7,346 nucleotides of DNA from Gemmatimonadota bacterium (GTDB lineage Bacteria; Gemmatimonadota; Gemmatimonadetes; Longimicrobiales; Gaopeijiaceae): the NCBI GenBank assembly GCA_030550695.1, contig JAUQOX010000146.1:1-7346 (forward strand), in the 5' to 3' direction. Positions 1-6,211 of the stretch are shown in pieces. The notes below the pieces were generated by a model that was given only the letters and a program-made list of their open reading frames with translations, was not told the DNA's origin and searched no databases. The position numbers and the translations under genes were made by a program. The stretch's first letter is position 1; the number at the start of each line of letters is the position of its first letter.

Positions 1-1
1 C

Positions 2-2485
2 ACCATCGTGGACATGGGTCTCATCCTCTCGGAGAACGTCACCCGCCACTTGGAAGCGGCCGATCCTTCCGAGGACAGGCTGGAGGTGGTGTGGCGAGGA
101 TCTACGGAGGTGGGAGGTGCCGTGTTGACGGCCATCTCCACCACCATCGTGGGGTTTCTCCCGGTCTTTGCCATGACGGGACCGGAAGGGAAAATGTTCA
201 CCCCCCTGGCCTTCACGAAAACGCTGGCCCTCCTGGCCTCCGTCCTTTTGGCCCTTTTCGTGGTTCCACCCCTCCTCCACCTGACCATGGCGAGGAGGAA
301 CTCCGTTCCGCCGTGGCTTTGCCGCCTTCGGCGGTGGGCCGTGGACCGGGTACGGCACGCCCCGGCACTGGCCGGTTTTTCAGGGTTGCCGGTCTGGACG
401 GCGAGACTTGGGAGCACGGTGGGACGGGCCGGCACCGGGAACCTGCTGGTGGCGCTGGCCGGTCTGGTCCTCCTGGCTCGGGTTTGGGAGCCCTTGGGCC
501 CCGAGGGGGGGAACGTGGGTAATCTGCTGTTTGTGACCGTCCTGGTGGGAGGGGTCTTGGGGTTCTTCTCCCTGGTGAGGTGGCGGTATGCCGCTATTCT
601 GGAGTGGGCTCTGGAGCACAGGGCGGCCTTCTTGTCCCTGCCCCTGGCGGCCATAGGTGTGGCGCTCCTGGTATGGCTGGGCTGGGCGCGCCTCGCGGGT
701 GTCCTCCCTTCCGCCCTGGATCGGCTGGGCCTGCCGGGAGACGCCTTGCGCTTCAGCCGCCCTTGGACGGCCATGGCCCACGCCTTCCCGGGGCTGGGCC
801 GGGAGTTCATGCCGACGCTGGACGAAGGCGCGTTCCTATGGATGCCCACCACCATGCCCCACGCTTCCCTGGGCGAGGCCCTGGAGATTCTGCGCCAGCA
901 GGATCTGGCCATTGCCTCGGTACCCGAGGTGGACGCGGTGGTCGGCAAGATCGGAAGGGCCGAAAGCGCCTTGGATCCTGCTCCCATCTCCATGATCGAG
1001 ACGCTGGTCACCTACAAGCCGGAGTTTGTCACTGACGAAAACGGCCGGCGGATCCGGTTCCGCTACGACCGCCAGCGGGGCGAATTCGTCCGGGATGGGG
1101 AGGGGAACCTTATACCCGACGAGCGGGGGCGGCCTTTCCGCCAGTGGCGGGAGCATATCCGCAGCCCGGAAGACATTTGGAACGAGCTTGTCCGGGCCGC
1201 CCGGATGCCGGGGGTGACCTCCGCTCCTAAGCTCCAGCCGATAGAAACCCGGCAGGTCATGCTGCAGACGGGGATGCGGGCCTCCATGGGAATCAAGCTT
1301 CGGGCACCGGACCTGGAAACCTTGGATCGGATGGCTGTGGAGTTGGAGCGATGGGTCCGGCAGGTGCCGGCGGTGCGTCGCGAGACGGTAAACGCCGAAC
1401 GGGTCATGGGAAAGCCCTACCTGGTGGTGGAGCCGGACCGGGAAGCCATCGCCCGTCTAGGGCTGTCCGTAGAACAGGTTCAGCGGGCCTTCCAGGCTGC
1501 TGTGGAGGGGGTGGTGGTGACGCGGACCGTGGAGGGCCGGGAGCGCTACCCGGTGCGCGTACGCTATGCCCGTGAGCGGCGCTCCGAGGTGAACGACCTG
1601 GAGGACGTACTCTTGGCTGTGCCGGGCGGGGGCTTTGTGCCCTTGGGGCAGGTGGCCCGGGTGTCCTTCGTCCGGGGGCCGGACATGATCCGAAGCGAGG
1701 ACACCTTCCTCACCGCCTACATCACCTTCGGCGGCATCGCCGGCCTGGCGGAAGTGGAGGTGGTGGAAGCGGTGCGGGAATTCCTGGAAGAGCGGGTAAG
1801 ATCGGGGGACCTGGTGGTGCCGCCGGGGGTGAGCTGGCGTTTTGCGGGAACCTACGAGCGCCAGCAACACGCGGCGGCCACCTTGCGGGTGGTCATTCCC
1901 GTGGCGCTCCTGGTCATTCTTTTGATCTTGTACCTCCAATTCCGTTCCTTGGGGGTCAGCCTCATGATCTTCGGCGGCATCGCGGTGGCCTGGGCGGGCG
2001 GATTTCTCATGATCTGGCTCTATGGGAAGGAAGGCCTCGGCGATTTCACTTTCCTGGGAGTGAACCCAAGGGAGGTTTTCCAGCTTCGCCCTGTCCACCT
2101 CAGCGTAGCCGTCTGGGTGGGTTTCTTGGCCTTGTTCGGGATCGCCGTGGACGACGGAGTGCTCATCGGCACCTACCTGGACCAGCGTTTCCGACGGATG
2201 AGGCCCCGGACGGTCCAGGAGGTGCGGAGGGAGACGGTCCAGGCAGGCTTGATGCGGGTGCGTCCGGCAGTGATGACCTCGGCCACGACCATCCTGGCCC
2301 TCTTCCCGGTGCTTACCTCCACGGGTCGAGGAGCCGAGATCATGATCCCCATGGCCATTCCCACCGTGGGAGGGATGACCTTGGCGGTCCTGACCATGTT
2401 CACGGTGCCGGTTTTGTGGGCCTGGCGGGAAGAGGCGAGGCTCGGGAGAATCCAAAGGTCCGGAAGTCCGTCCGGGGAAGCTTGA
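2..2485 (+). CDS. cusA: Heavy-metal efflux RND permease, CusA/CzcA family (5'-truncated, C-terminal 827 codons)
   Basis: This is the inner-membrane proton-driven pump subunit that exports metal ions through a tripartite periplasmic channel. The frame is open to the window edge, so the start is missing; residue numbers here count from the codon at 8. It enters in transmembrane helix 4, where the sequence VDMGLILSEN matches CusA VDAAIVMIEN and keeps the proton-relay Asp (residue 2). It then has TM5-6 (to about residue 90), the second porter domain (about 260-620) with EFMPTLDEGAFLWMP, and TM8-12 (about 625-805). TM10 carries VDDGV (714-718), and VRPAVMT (751-757) follows. The second-porter-domain methionine in QVMLQTG (M418) aligns with E. 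coli CusA M573, but the sites aligned to M623 and M672 appear to be Leu486 and Gly/Leu at 579-580. The substrate may therefore be divalent metal rather than Cu(I)/Ag(I); this is inference from alignment by eye. Extra hydrophobic segments at 144-160 and 171-190 and a polar insert at 341-395 lengthen the protein. The family is near certain; the symbol is by similarity only. Confidence 0.93.
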   Translation, partial: TIVDMGLILSENVTRHLEAADPSEDRLEVVWRGSTEVGGAVLTAISTTIVGFLPVFAMTGPEGKMFTPLAFTKTLALLASVLLALFVVPPLLHLTMARRNSVPPWLCRLRRWAVDRVRHAPALAGFSGLPVWTARLGSTVGRAGTGNLLVALAGLVLLARVWEPLGPEGGNVGNLLFVTVLVGGVLGFFSLVRWRYAAILEWALEHRAAFLSLPLAAIGVALLVWLGWARLAGVLPSALDRLGLPGDALRFSRPWTAMAHAFPGLGREFMPTLDEGAFLWMPTTMPHASLGEALEILRQQDLAIASVPEVDAVVGKIGRAESALDPAPISMIETLVTYKPEFVTDENGRRIRFRYDRQRGEFVRDGEGNLIPDERGRPFRQWREHIRSPEDIWNELVRAARMPGVTSAPKLQPIETRQVMLQTGMRASMGIKLRAPDLETLDRMAVELERWVRQVPAVRRETVNAERVMGKPYLVVEPDREAIARLGLSVEQVQRAFQAAVEGVVVTRTVEGRERYPVRVRYARERRSEVNDLEDVLLAVPGGGFVPLGQVARVSFVRGPDMIRSEDTFLTAYITFGGIAGLAEVEVVEAVREFLEERVRSGDLVVPPGVSWRFAGTYERQQHAAATLRVVIPVALLVILLILYLQFRSLGVSLMIFGGIAVAWAGGFLMIWLYGKEGLGDFTFLGVNPREVFQLRPVHLSVAVWVGFLALFGIAVDDGVLIGTYLDQRFRRMRPRTVQEVRRETVQAGLMRVRPAVMTSATTILALFPVLTSTGRGAEIMIPMAIPTVGGMTLAVLTMFTVPVLWAWREEARLGRIQRSGSPSGEA

Positions 2486-2495
2486 CCGGACGGAC
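2466..2495 (+). terminator. Perfect 10-bp inverted repeat spanning the cusA stop codon; terminator-like
   Basis: Arms GTCCGTCCGG (2466-2475) and CCGGACGGAC (2486-2495) are exactly complementary around a 10-nt loop that holds the TGA stop (2483-2485). The GC-rich stem sits exactly where a transcript of cusA would end. No run of T follows, so a classical intrinsic terminator is not shown. It could instead stabilise the 3' end of the mRNA or act in Rho-dependent termination. The dyad is certain; the function is inferred. Confidence 0.45.
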
Positions 2496-2513
2496 GCCGG
2501 GGCCGGCCCCGGC
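2496..2513. repeat. 18-bp perfect palindrome directly abutting the previous inverted repeat
   Basis: GCCGGGGCCGGCCCCGGC equals its own reverse complement over all 18 positions. It starts at the base after the 2466-2495 dyad ends. As RNA it could fold into a 7-bp stem with a CCGG loop, so the two elements would form tandem hairpins between cusA and the nitrilase gene. It could also be a dimeric protein-binding site, but no known operator is recognised. Confidence 0.5.
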
Positions 2514-2561
2514 ATCCACACCTTCGGGCCCTGAGGGCGGGAGGACCAGGAGTCCGAAAAC

Positions 2562-2574
2562 ACGGAGGTTCCGT
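2562..2574 (+). promoter_or_regulatory. Nitrilase ribosome binding site within a small inverted repeat
   Basis: GGAGG at 2564-2568 lies 8 nt before the ATG at 2577 and fixes that start. The arms ACGGA (2562-2566) and TCCGT (2570-2574) are complementary around GGT, so part of the site could pair with itself. A 5-bp stem with a 3-nt loop is marginal, and pairing may be incidental. No convincing promoter was seen between 2486 and 2561, so the gene may be read from upstream or from an unrecognised promoter. Confidence 0.6.
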
Positions 2575-2576
2575 CC

Positions 2577-3554
2577 ATGGAAGAACTGACGGGATGGGTC
2601 AAGGTGGCCGTGGTACAGGCCTCTCCCCTGTATTTCGATCCTCTGGGGAGCGTGGAGAAAGTGGCCCGCCTCACCTTGGAAGCGGCGGGCCAGGGAGCTC
2701 GGCTGGTCCTGTTCCCGGAGGCGTATGTGGGCGGATACCCCTGGGGCCTGGCCTTCGGGACCGCCGTGGGGGGCAGAACACCTGCGGGCAGACGCACCTG
2801 GGAGCGCTACTGGCGCTCTGCCGTTGAGGTACCCGGGCCCCATACCCGGGCCCTGGGGGAGGCAGCCCGGGAAGCCGGCGTGTACTTGGCCGTCGGCGTC
2901 ATCGAACGCGATACGACCTTCAGCGGCGGCACCCTCTTCTGCACCCTCCTCTATTTCGGTCCGGACGGGGCCCTCTTGGGGAAGCACCGGAAGCTCAAGC
3001 CCACGGCCGCGGAGCGGATCATCTGGGGAGAGGGCGATGGAAGCACCCTCCCGGTGATTTCCACCCCTTTCGGGCGGGTAGGCGGACTCATCTGCTGGGA
3101 AAACTACATGCCCTTGGCCCGCATGGCCCTTTACGCCAAGGGGGTGGACCTCTACCTGGCTCCTACAGCCGACGCCAGGGAAAGGTGGCAGGCGACCCTC
3201 CAGCACATTGCCCTGGAGGGCCGCTGCTTCGTCCTGGGATGCAACCAATTCGTCACCCGGGCCATGTATCCCGCAGATCTCGAGGTGGCGGAAGAGCTGG
3301 CACGGTGGCCCGAGGTTTTGTGCCGGGGGGGCAGCGCGGTCTATTCCCCTGCAGGGGAAAGGGTTGCGGGGCCCCTGTGGGACCAGGAGGGGATCCTGTT
3401 GGCTGACCTGGACCTGGCGGAGATCCCCCGGGGGAAATTCGATTTCGACGTCACGGGGCACTACGCCCGACCCGATGTGTTCCGCCTCGTGGTGACGGAG
3501 GAACCGCAACGGCCGGTGGTGTGGTCCGGCGGGTCGGGGGCTGAGGAGGCGTAG
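2577..3554 (+). CDS. Nitrilase (carbon-nitrogen hydrolase, true nitrilase branch, EC 3.5.5.-)
   Basis: The enzyme hydrolyses an organic nitrile (R-CN) to the carboxylic acid and ammonia in the cytoplasm; no signal peptide is visible. The 325 residues fit the single-domain alpha-beta-beta-alpha fold of the family. The catalytic set is present: Glu48 in FPEAYVGGYP, Lys139 in HRKLKPT, Glu146 in TAAER and the nucleophile Cys173 in GLICWENYMPL. The Lys-to-Cys spacing of 34 equals that in the Rhodococcus J1 nitrilase as I recall it. The CWENYMPL context and the late GHYARPDV block (294-301) mark branch-1 nitrilases rather than amidases, beta-ureidopropionases or Nit2-type omega-amidases. The ATG at 2577 has a GGAGG site 8 nt upstream. 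The gene begins 91 bp after cusA on the same strand and ends convergent with the permease gene. The substrate (aliphatic, arylacetonitrile, beta-cyanoalanine or cyanide) cannot be read from the sequence. No substitution or break is seen. Confidence 0.93.
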   Translation: MEELTGWVKVAVVQASPLYFDPLGSVEKVARLTLEAAGQGARLVLFPEAYVGGYPWGLAFGTAVGGRTPAGRRTWERYWRSAVEVPGPHTRALGEAAREAGVYLAVGVIERDTTFSGGTLFCTLLYFGPDGALLGKHRKLKPTAAERIIWGEGDGSTLPVISTPFGRVGGLICWENYMPLARMALYAKGVDLYLAPTADARERWQATLQHIALEGRCFVLGCNQFVTRAMYPADLEVAEELARWPEVLCRGGSAVYSPAGERVAGPLWDQEGILLADLDLAEIPRGKFDFDVTGHYARPDVFRLVVTEEPQRPVVWSGGSGAEEA

Positions 3555-3560
3555 CCGCAA

Positions 3561-3592
3561 GCGGGCCCTTCCCTCGAGGGGGCGCTACCCGC
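3561..3592. terminator. Candidate bidirectional terminator between convergent genes
   Basis: The 40-bp gap between the nitrilase stop (3554) and the permease stop (3595) contains GCGGG (3561-3565) pairing with CCCGC (3588-3592), and inside that the 10-bp palindrome CCCTCGAGGG (3571-3580). The position suits a terminator shared by both genes. There is no T-run on either strand, and the two stems are separated by unpaired bases, so support is limited. Confidence 0.35.
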
Positions 3593-3594
3593 CC

Positions 3595-4818
3595 TCAGCT
3601 CGCGGACGCCCAGATCCAAAGGGCGCCTCCGGCCAAGGCCAGAGTCCCCAAGGTCACGGGGATCCCCAAGGCGGCGTGCTGGCGCCAGGTGACGGGAATG
3701 CCGGCCCGCGCCGCCTGCTCCAACACGATGAAGTTGGCCACGCTGCCGATGATCAGGGCGTTCCCGGCCAGGGTGCTGCTGAGGGCCAGTACAGCCCCGG
3801 CCAAAGGCCCCTCGGCCACCGGCAAGAGGAGCATGGTGGCCGGAACGTTGGAGACCGCCAAGCTCAAAAGCGGGGAAACGAAGAACAGAGCCACGGCGTG
3901 GCCGGGGTCCACCCCCACCCCCTTCAGCCAGGCCACCCCCTCGTCCAGAAGCCCTGACTCCATCAAGGCCCCGTTCACCACGAAGAGCCCACAGAAAAGG
4001 GCCAGGAGTTCCCAATCCACCAGCCCCAGCATTTCCCGGGTGTGGAAACGACGGCTGAGGAGGATGATGGAGGCCGCCCCCATCCCCACCGCCTCGCGGG
4101 GCAGCGAGGTGAAGAGGAAGAGGAACATCACCGCCCCGGCCAGGGCCAGCCCTTTGGCGGTCTGCCAGGCGTCGAAGGGCCGACCGGGCTCCATGGCCCA
4201 TGGGCGGACCGGGGCAACGCCGGGCCGGAGGAGGTTCTTCCAGAGCATGACGGCCACGCCCCACACCACCCCCAACCCCACCAGGCTGGGCAGGAAGGCC
4301 ACGGCCAAATACCCGGCAAAAGAAAGCCCTAAGGTCTGCCCGATGAGGATGTTCTGGGGGTTTCCCACCAAGGTGGCGGCGGATCCCACGTTCACGGCGC
4401 AGGCCAACGCCAGGAGATAGGGAACGGGGGAGAGCCTCCGTTTGAGACAGGATTGCACCAAGACGGGAGTCATGGCCAGGGCCACGATGTCGTTGGTGAA
4501 CACTGCCGAAAGGCCCCCTGCGACCCCCACCACGGCCCCCAACAGGCCGATGGGGGAGAATCTCCGGCTGGCCAGCCTCCGGGTCACCCAAGTGTAGAAC
4601 CCACCCAGGCGGAGCTGGGCCGAAAGGACCATCATGGAGAAGAGAAGAAGGACGGTGGCCGCATCCACCATCTGCCACGCTTCCTCCAAGGTCAGCTCTC
4701 CCGACACCAGGAGGACCATGGCCCCGATGAGGGCCACCCCGGTCCGGTTCACTTGGAGCCTCGGCACGCCCCCAAAGAACATCCCCAGATACACGAGGAT
4801 CACGATCGCCGGCAGCAT
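3595..4818 (-). CDS. Ion-transporter (IT) superfamily permease, ArsB/NhaD/SLC13 (YbiR-like) type
   Basis: This is a 407-residue integral inner-membrane transporter with about ten to twelve hydrophobic segments starting at residue 3. It shows the twofold repeated layout of the IT superfamily. The first half has SAVFTNDIVALAMTP (104-118) and GSAATLVGNPQNILIG (145-160). The second half has SNVPATMLLLP (323-333) and STLAGNALIIGSVANFIV (348-365). These SNxP/TN hairpins and NP-containing helices form the substrate and Na+/H+ sites in relatives. ArsB (arsenite), NhaD (Na+/H+), SLC13 (di/tricarboxylate, sulfate) and E. coli YbiR all share them, so the substrate is not determinable here. The ATG at 4818 has AGGA 7 nt upstream (4826-4829) and GGAG further out (4831-4834). 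It is transcribed alone, divergent from rocD and convergent with the nitrilase. No arsR, arsC or arsA neighbour is present, which weakens an arsenite role. Confidence 0.88.
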   Translation of the reverse strand: MLPAIVILVYLGMFFGGVPRLQVNRTGVALIGAMVLLVSGELTLEEAWQMVDAATVLLLFSMMVLSAQLRLGGFYTWVTRRLASRRFSPIGLLGAVVGVAGGLSAVFTNDIVALAMTPVLVQSCLKRRLSPVPYLLALACAVNVGSAATLVGNPQNILIGQTLGLSFAGYLAVAFLPSLVGLGVVWGVAVMLWKNLLRPGVAPVRPWAMEPGRPFDAWQTAKGLALAGAVMFLFLFTSLPREAVGMGAASIILLSRRFHTREMLGLVDWELLALFCGLFVVNGALMESGLLDEGVAWLKGVGVDPGHAVALFFVSPLLSLAVSNVPATMLLLPVAEGPLAGAVLALSSTLAGNALIIGSVANFIVLEQAARAGIPVTWRQHAALGIPVTLGTLALAGGALWIWASAS

Positions 4819-4880
4819 TGTCCCGTCCTACTCCAGGTGACGGACCTCTTCCCCCCTCTCACGATCCTACGGCCGGCGGC

Positions 4881-4909
4881 TTTACACAACTCCCGCCCTG
4901 CGATAAGCT
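4881..4909 (+). promoter_or_regulatory. Possible sigma70-type promoter for rocD
   Basis: TTTACA (4881-4886) matches the -35 consensus at five of six positions. It is followed after 17 bp by TAAGCT (4904-4909), a weak -10 with only the first two and last bases matching. Initiation would fall near 4916, giving a leader of about 68 nt that contains the palindrome at 4928-4951. In a GC-rich genome a match of this quality can arise by chance. No equally good promoter was seen for the opposite-strand permease gene in 4819-4983. Confidence 0.25.
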
Positions 4910-4927
4910 CCATCCCACGGTGCCGAC

Positions 4928-4951
4928 GGCCCCCCCCCCGGGGGGGGGGCC
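4928..4951. repeat. 24-bp perfect palindrome: GG, ten C, ten G, CC
   Basis: In the 165-bp divergent intergenic region a run of ten C (4930-4939) is followed at once by ten G (4940-4949), flanked by GG and CC, making a perfect 24-bp palindrome. It ends 32 bp before the rocD start. On RNA from either strand it would form an extremely stable GC hairpin, and the G-run could join G-quadruplex structures. Terminator, attenuator, mRNA stabiliser or a sequencing/assembly artefact in homopolymers are all possible. Exact run lengths deserve caution. Confidence 0.6.
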
Positions 4952-4959
4952 AGATTGCC

Positions 4960-4982
4960 AACCACTGACCCGCCAGGTGGTT
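4960..4982 (+). promoter_or_regulatory. Small hairpin enclosing the rocD ribosome binding site
   Basis: AACCAC (4960-4965) is the exact complement of GTGGTT (4977-4982), with one more possible G-U pair inside. The Shine-Dalgarno-like AGGTGG (4975-4980) lies mostly in the 3' arm, and the ATG follows at 4984. When folded, the site would be partly hidden, which could lower or condition translation. The complementarity is seen; a regulatory role is inference. Confidence 0.35.
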
Positions 4983-4983
4983 T

Positions 4984-6204
4984 ATGCCCACGAGTACCCT
5001 TCCGCCCAAAACGCTTGCCTTCCTGGAAGAAGTCGACCGCTTCGGAGCCCACAATTACAAGCCTCTGCCGGTGGTAGTGGAAAGGGCCGAAGGGGTTTGG
5101 GTCTGGGACGTGGAGGGTAGGCGCTACCTCGACATGCTCTCCGCCTACTCGGCCTTGAACCAGGGACACCGGCATCCGGCCATCGTCCAGGCAGCCAAGG
5201 AGCAGCTGGACCGGGTGACCCTGACGTCCCGGGCCTTCCACAACGACCAGATGGGGCCCTTCCTCAAGGAAGTGGCCGAGGCCACCGGCTTCGCCAAGGT
5301 TCTCCCCATGAACACCGGCGCCGAAGCTGTGGAGACGGCCATCAAGATGGTGCGGAAGTGGGCCTACCAGGTCAAAGGGATCCCCGAGGGGAAGGCCGAG
5401 ATCGTGGTCTGCGAGAACAACTTCCATGGGCGCACCACCACCATCGTCAGCTTCTCGTCCGAGCCCCAGTACCGAAATGGGTTCGGTCCCTTCACCCCGG
5501 GTTTTCGGATGGTGCCCTATGGGGATGTGGAGGCCTTCCGGGCGGCCATCACGCCACATACGGCCGGCTTCCTGGTGGAGCCCATCCAGGGCGAGGGTGG
5601 GGTGGTGGTCCCCCCGGCCGGGTACCTGGCGCGCACGCGGGAAATCTGTGCCGAACGGGGAATCGCCTTCATGGCCGACGAGATCCAGACCGGGCTGGGC
5701 AGGACCGGCCGGCTGTTCTGTTGCGATTGGGAAGGGGTCCGTCCGGATGTCCTCATCGTCGGCAAAGCCTTGGGCGGTGGAATCTACCCCGTCTCGGCGG
5801 CCATCGCCGACGACGAGTTCATGGGGGTGTTCCGTCCGGGGGATCACGGGTCCACCTTCGGGGGGAACCCCTTGGCCGCGGCGGTGGGCCGTGCCTCCCT
5901 GCGCGTGATTCTGGAGGAGCGCTTGGCGGAGCGGGCGGCGGAGCTGGGGGCATGGTTCATGGAGGAACTCCGGGCCCTGGATTCTCCCCACGTGGAAGAG
6001 GTGCGGGGGAAGGGACTCCTGATCGGCGTGGTGATCAAGGCCTCCAGCGGTCCGGCCCGGCCCTTCTGTGAGGCCCTCATGGAGCGGGGGATCCTCGCCA
6101 AGGAGACCCATGAACAGGTCATCCGTTTCGCTCCCCCTCTGGTGATCACCCGGGAGGTCCTGGAGGAGGCTCTCTTGGCCATCCGGGAGGTCTTGGCCGC
6201 CTGA
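4984..6204 (+). CDS. rocD: Ornithine aminotransferase (ornithine-oxo-acid transaminase, EC 2.6.1.13)
   Basis: This is a PLP enzyme of fold type I, class-III aminotransferase. It moves the delta-amino group of L-ornithine to 2-oxoglutarate, giving glutamate-5-semialdehyde (and so pyrroline-5-carboxylate) and glutamate, and it links arginine/ornithine catabolism to proline and glutamate. The 406 residues match the length of Bacillus RocD (about 401). Residues that define the family in human OAT are all present: Tyr25 in GAHNY (human Tyr55), Tyr55 in SAYSALNQGH (Tyr85, delta specificity), Arg150 in NFHGR (Arg180), Glu204 in EPIQGEGG (Glu235), Asp232 in ADEIQTG (Asp263) and the Schiff-base Lys261 in VGKALGGG (Lys292). 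TSRAFHNDQ, MNTGAEAVE, HGSTFGGNPLA and IRFAPPLVI are also typical. The ATG at 4984 has AGGTGG just upstream. No rocA, rocF or arginase lies nearby, so its pathway partners are elsewhere. Cytoplasmic; the identification is very secure. Confidence 0.97.
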   Translation: MPTSTLPPKTLAFLEEVDRFGAHNYKPLPVVVERAEGVWVWDVEGRRYLDMLSAYSALNQGHRHPAIVQAAKEQLDRVTLTSRAFHNDQMGPFLKEVAEATGFAKVLPMNTGAEAVETAIKMVRKWAYQVKGIPEGKAEIVVCENNFHGRTTTIVSFSSEPQYRNGFGPFTPGFRMVPYGDVEAFRAAITPHTAGFLVEPIQGEGGVVVPPAGYLARTREICAERGIAFMADEIQTGLGRTGRLFCCDWEGVRPDVLIVGKALGGGIYPVSAAIADDEFMGVFRPGDHGSTFGGNPLAAAVGRASLRVILEERLAERAAELGAWFMEELRALDSPHVEEVRGKGLLIGVVIKASSGPARPFCEALMERGILAKETHEQVIRFAPPLVITREVLEEALLAIREVLAA

Positions 6205-6211
6205 GGGGCGG

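Noticed and set aside
1457..2797. Long minus-strand open frame (446 codons) opposite cusA and the nitrilase start
   Set aside because: It is rich in Pro, Gly, His and Arg with no recognisable motif, and lies opposite two well-supported genes; it is a by-product of high GC, where stop codons are rare.
2830..2853. 11-bp direct repeat TACCCGGGCCC with 13-bp spacing in the nitrilase gene
   Set aside because: It lies inside coding sequence, the two copies fall in different codon phases, and it contains generic GC-rich palindromes; most likely coincidence.
2400..3560. Long minus-strand open frame (386 codons) opposite the nitrilase
   Set aside because: The plus-strand nitrilase has all its catalytic motifs and a good ribosome binding site; the opposite frame has none.
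3461..4678. 405-codon minus-strand frame overlapping the permease in another frame
   Set aside because: Gly/Arg/Pro-rich translation without membrane segments; the overlapping frame 3595-4818 carries the transporter motifs.
4882..6111. 409-codon minus-strand frame opposite rocD
   Set aside because: It is His/Gly/Pro-rich with no family motif, and it would run through the divergent intergenic palindrome; rocD on the other strand is unambiguous.
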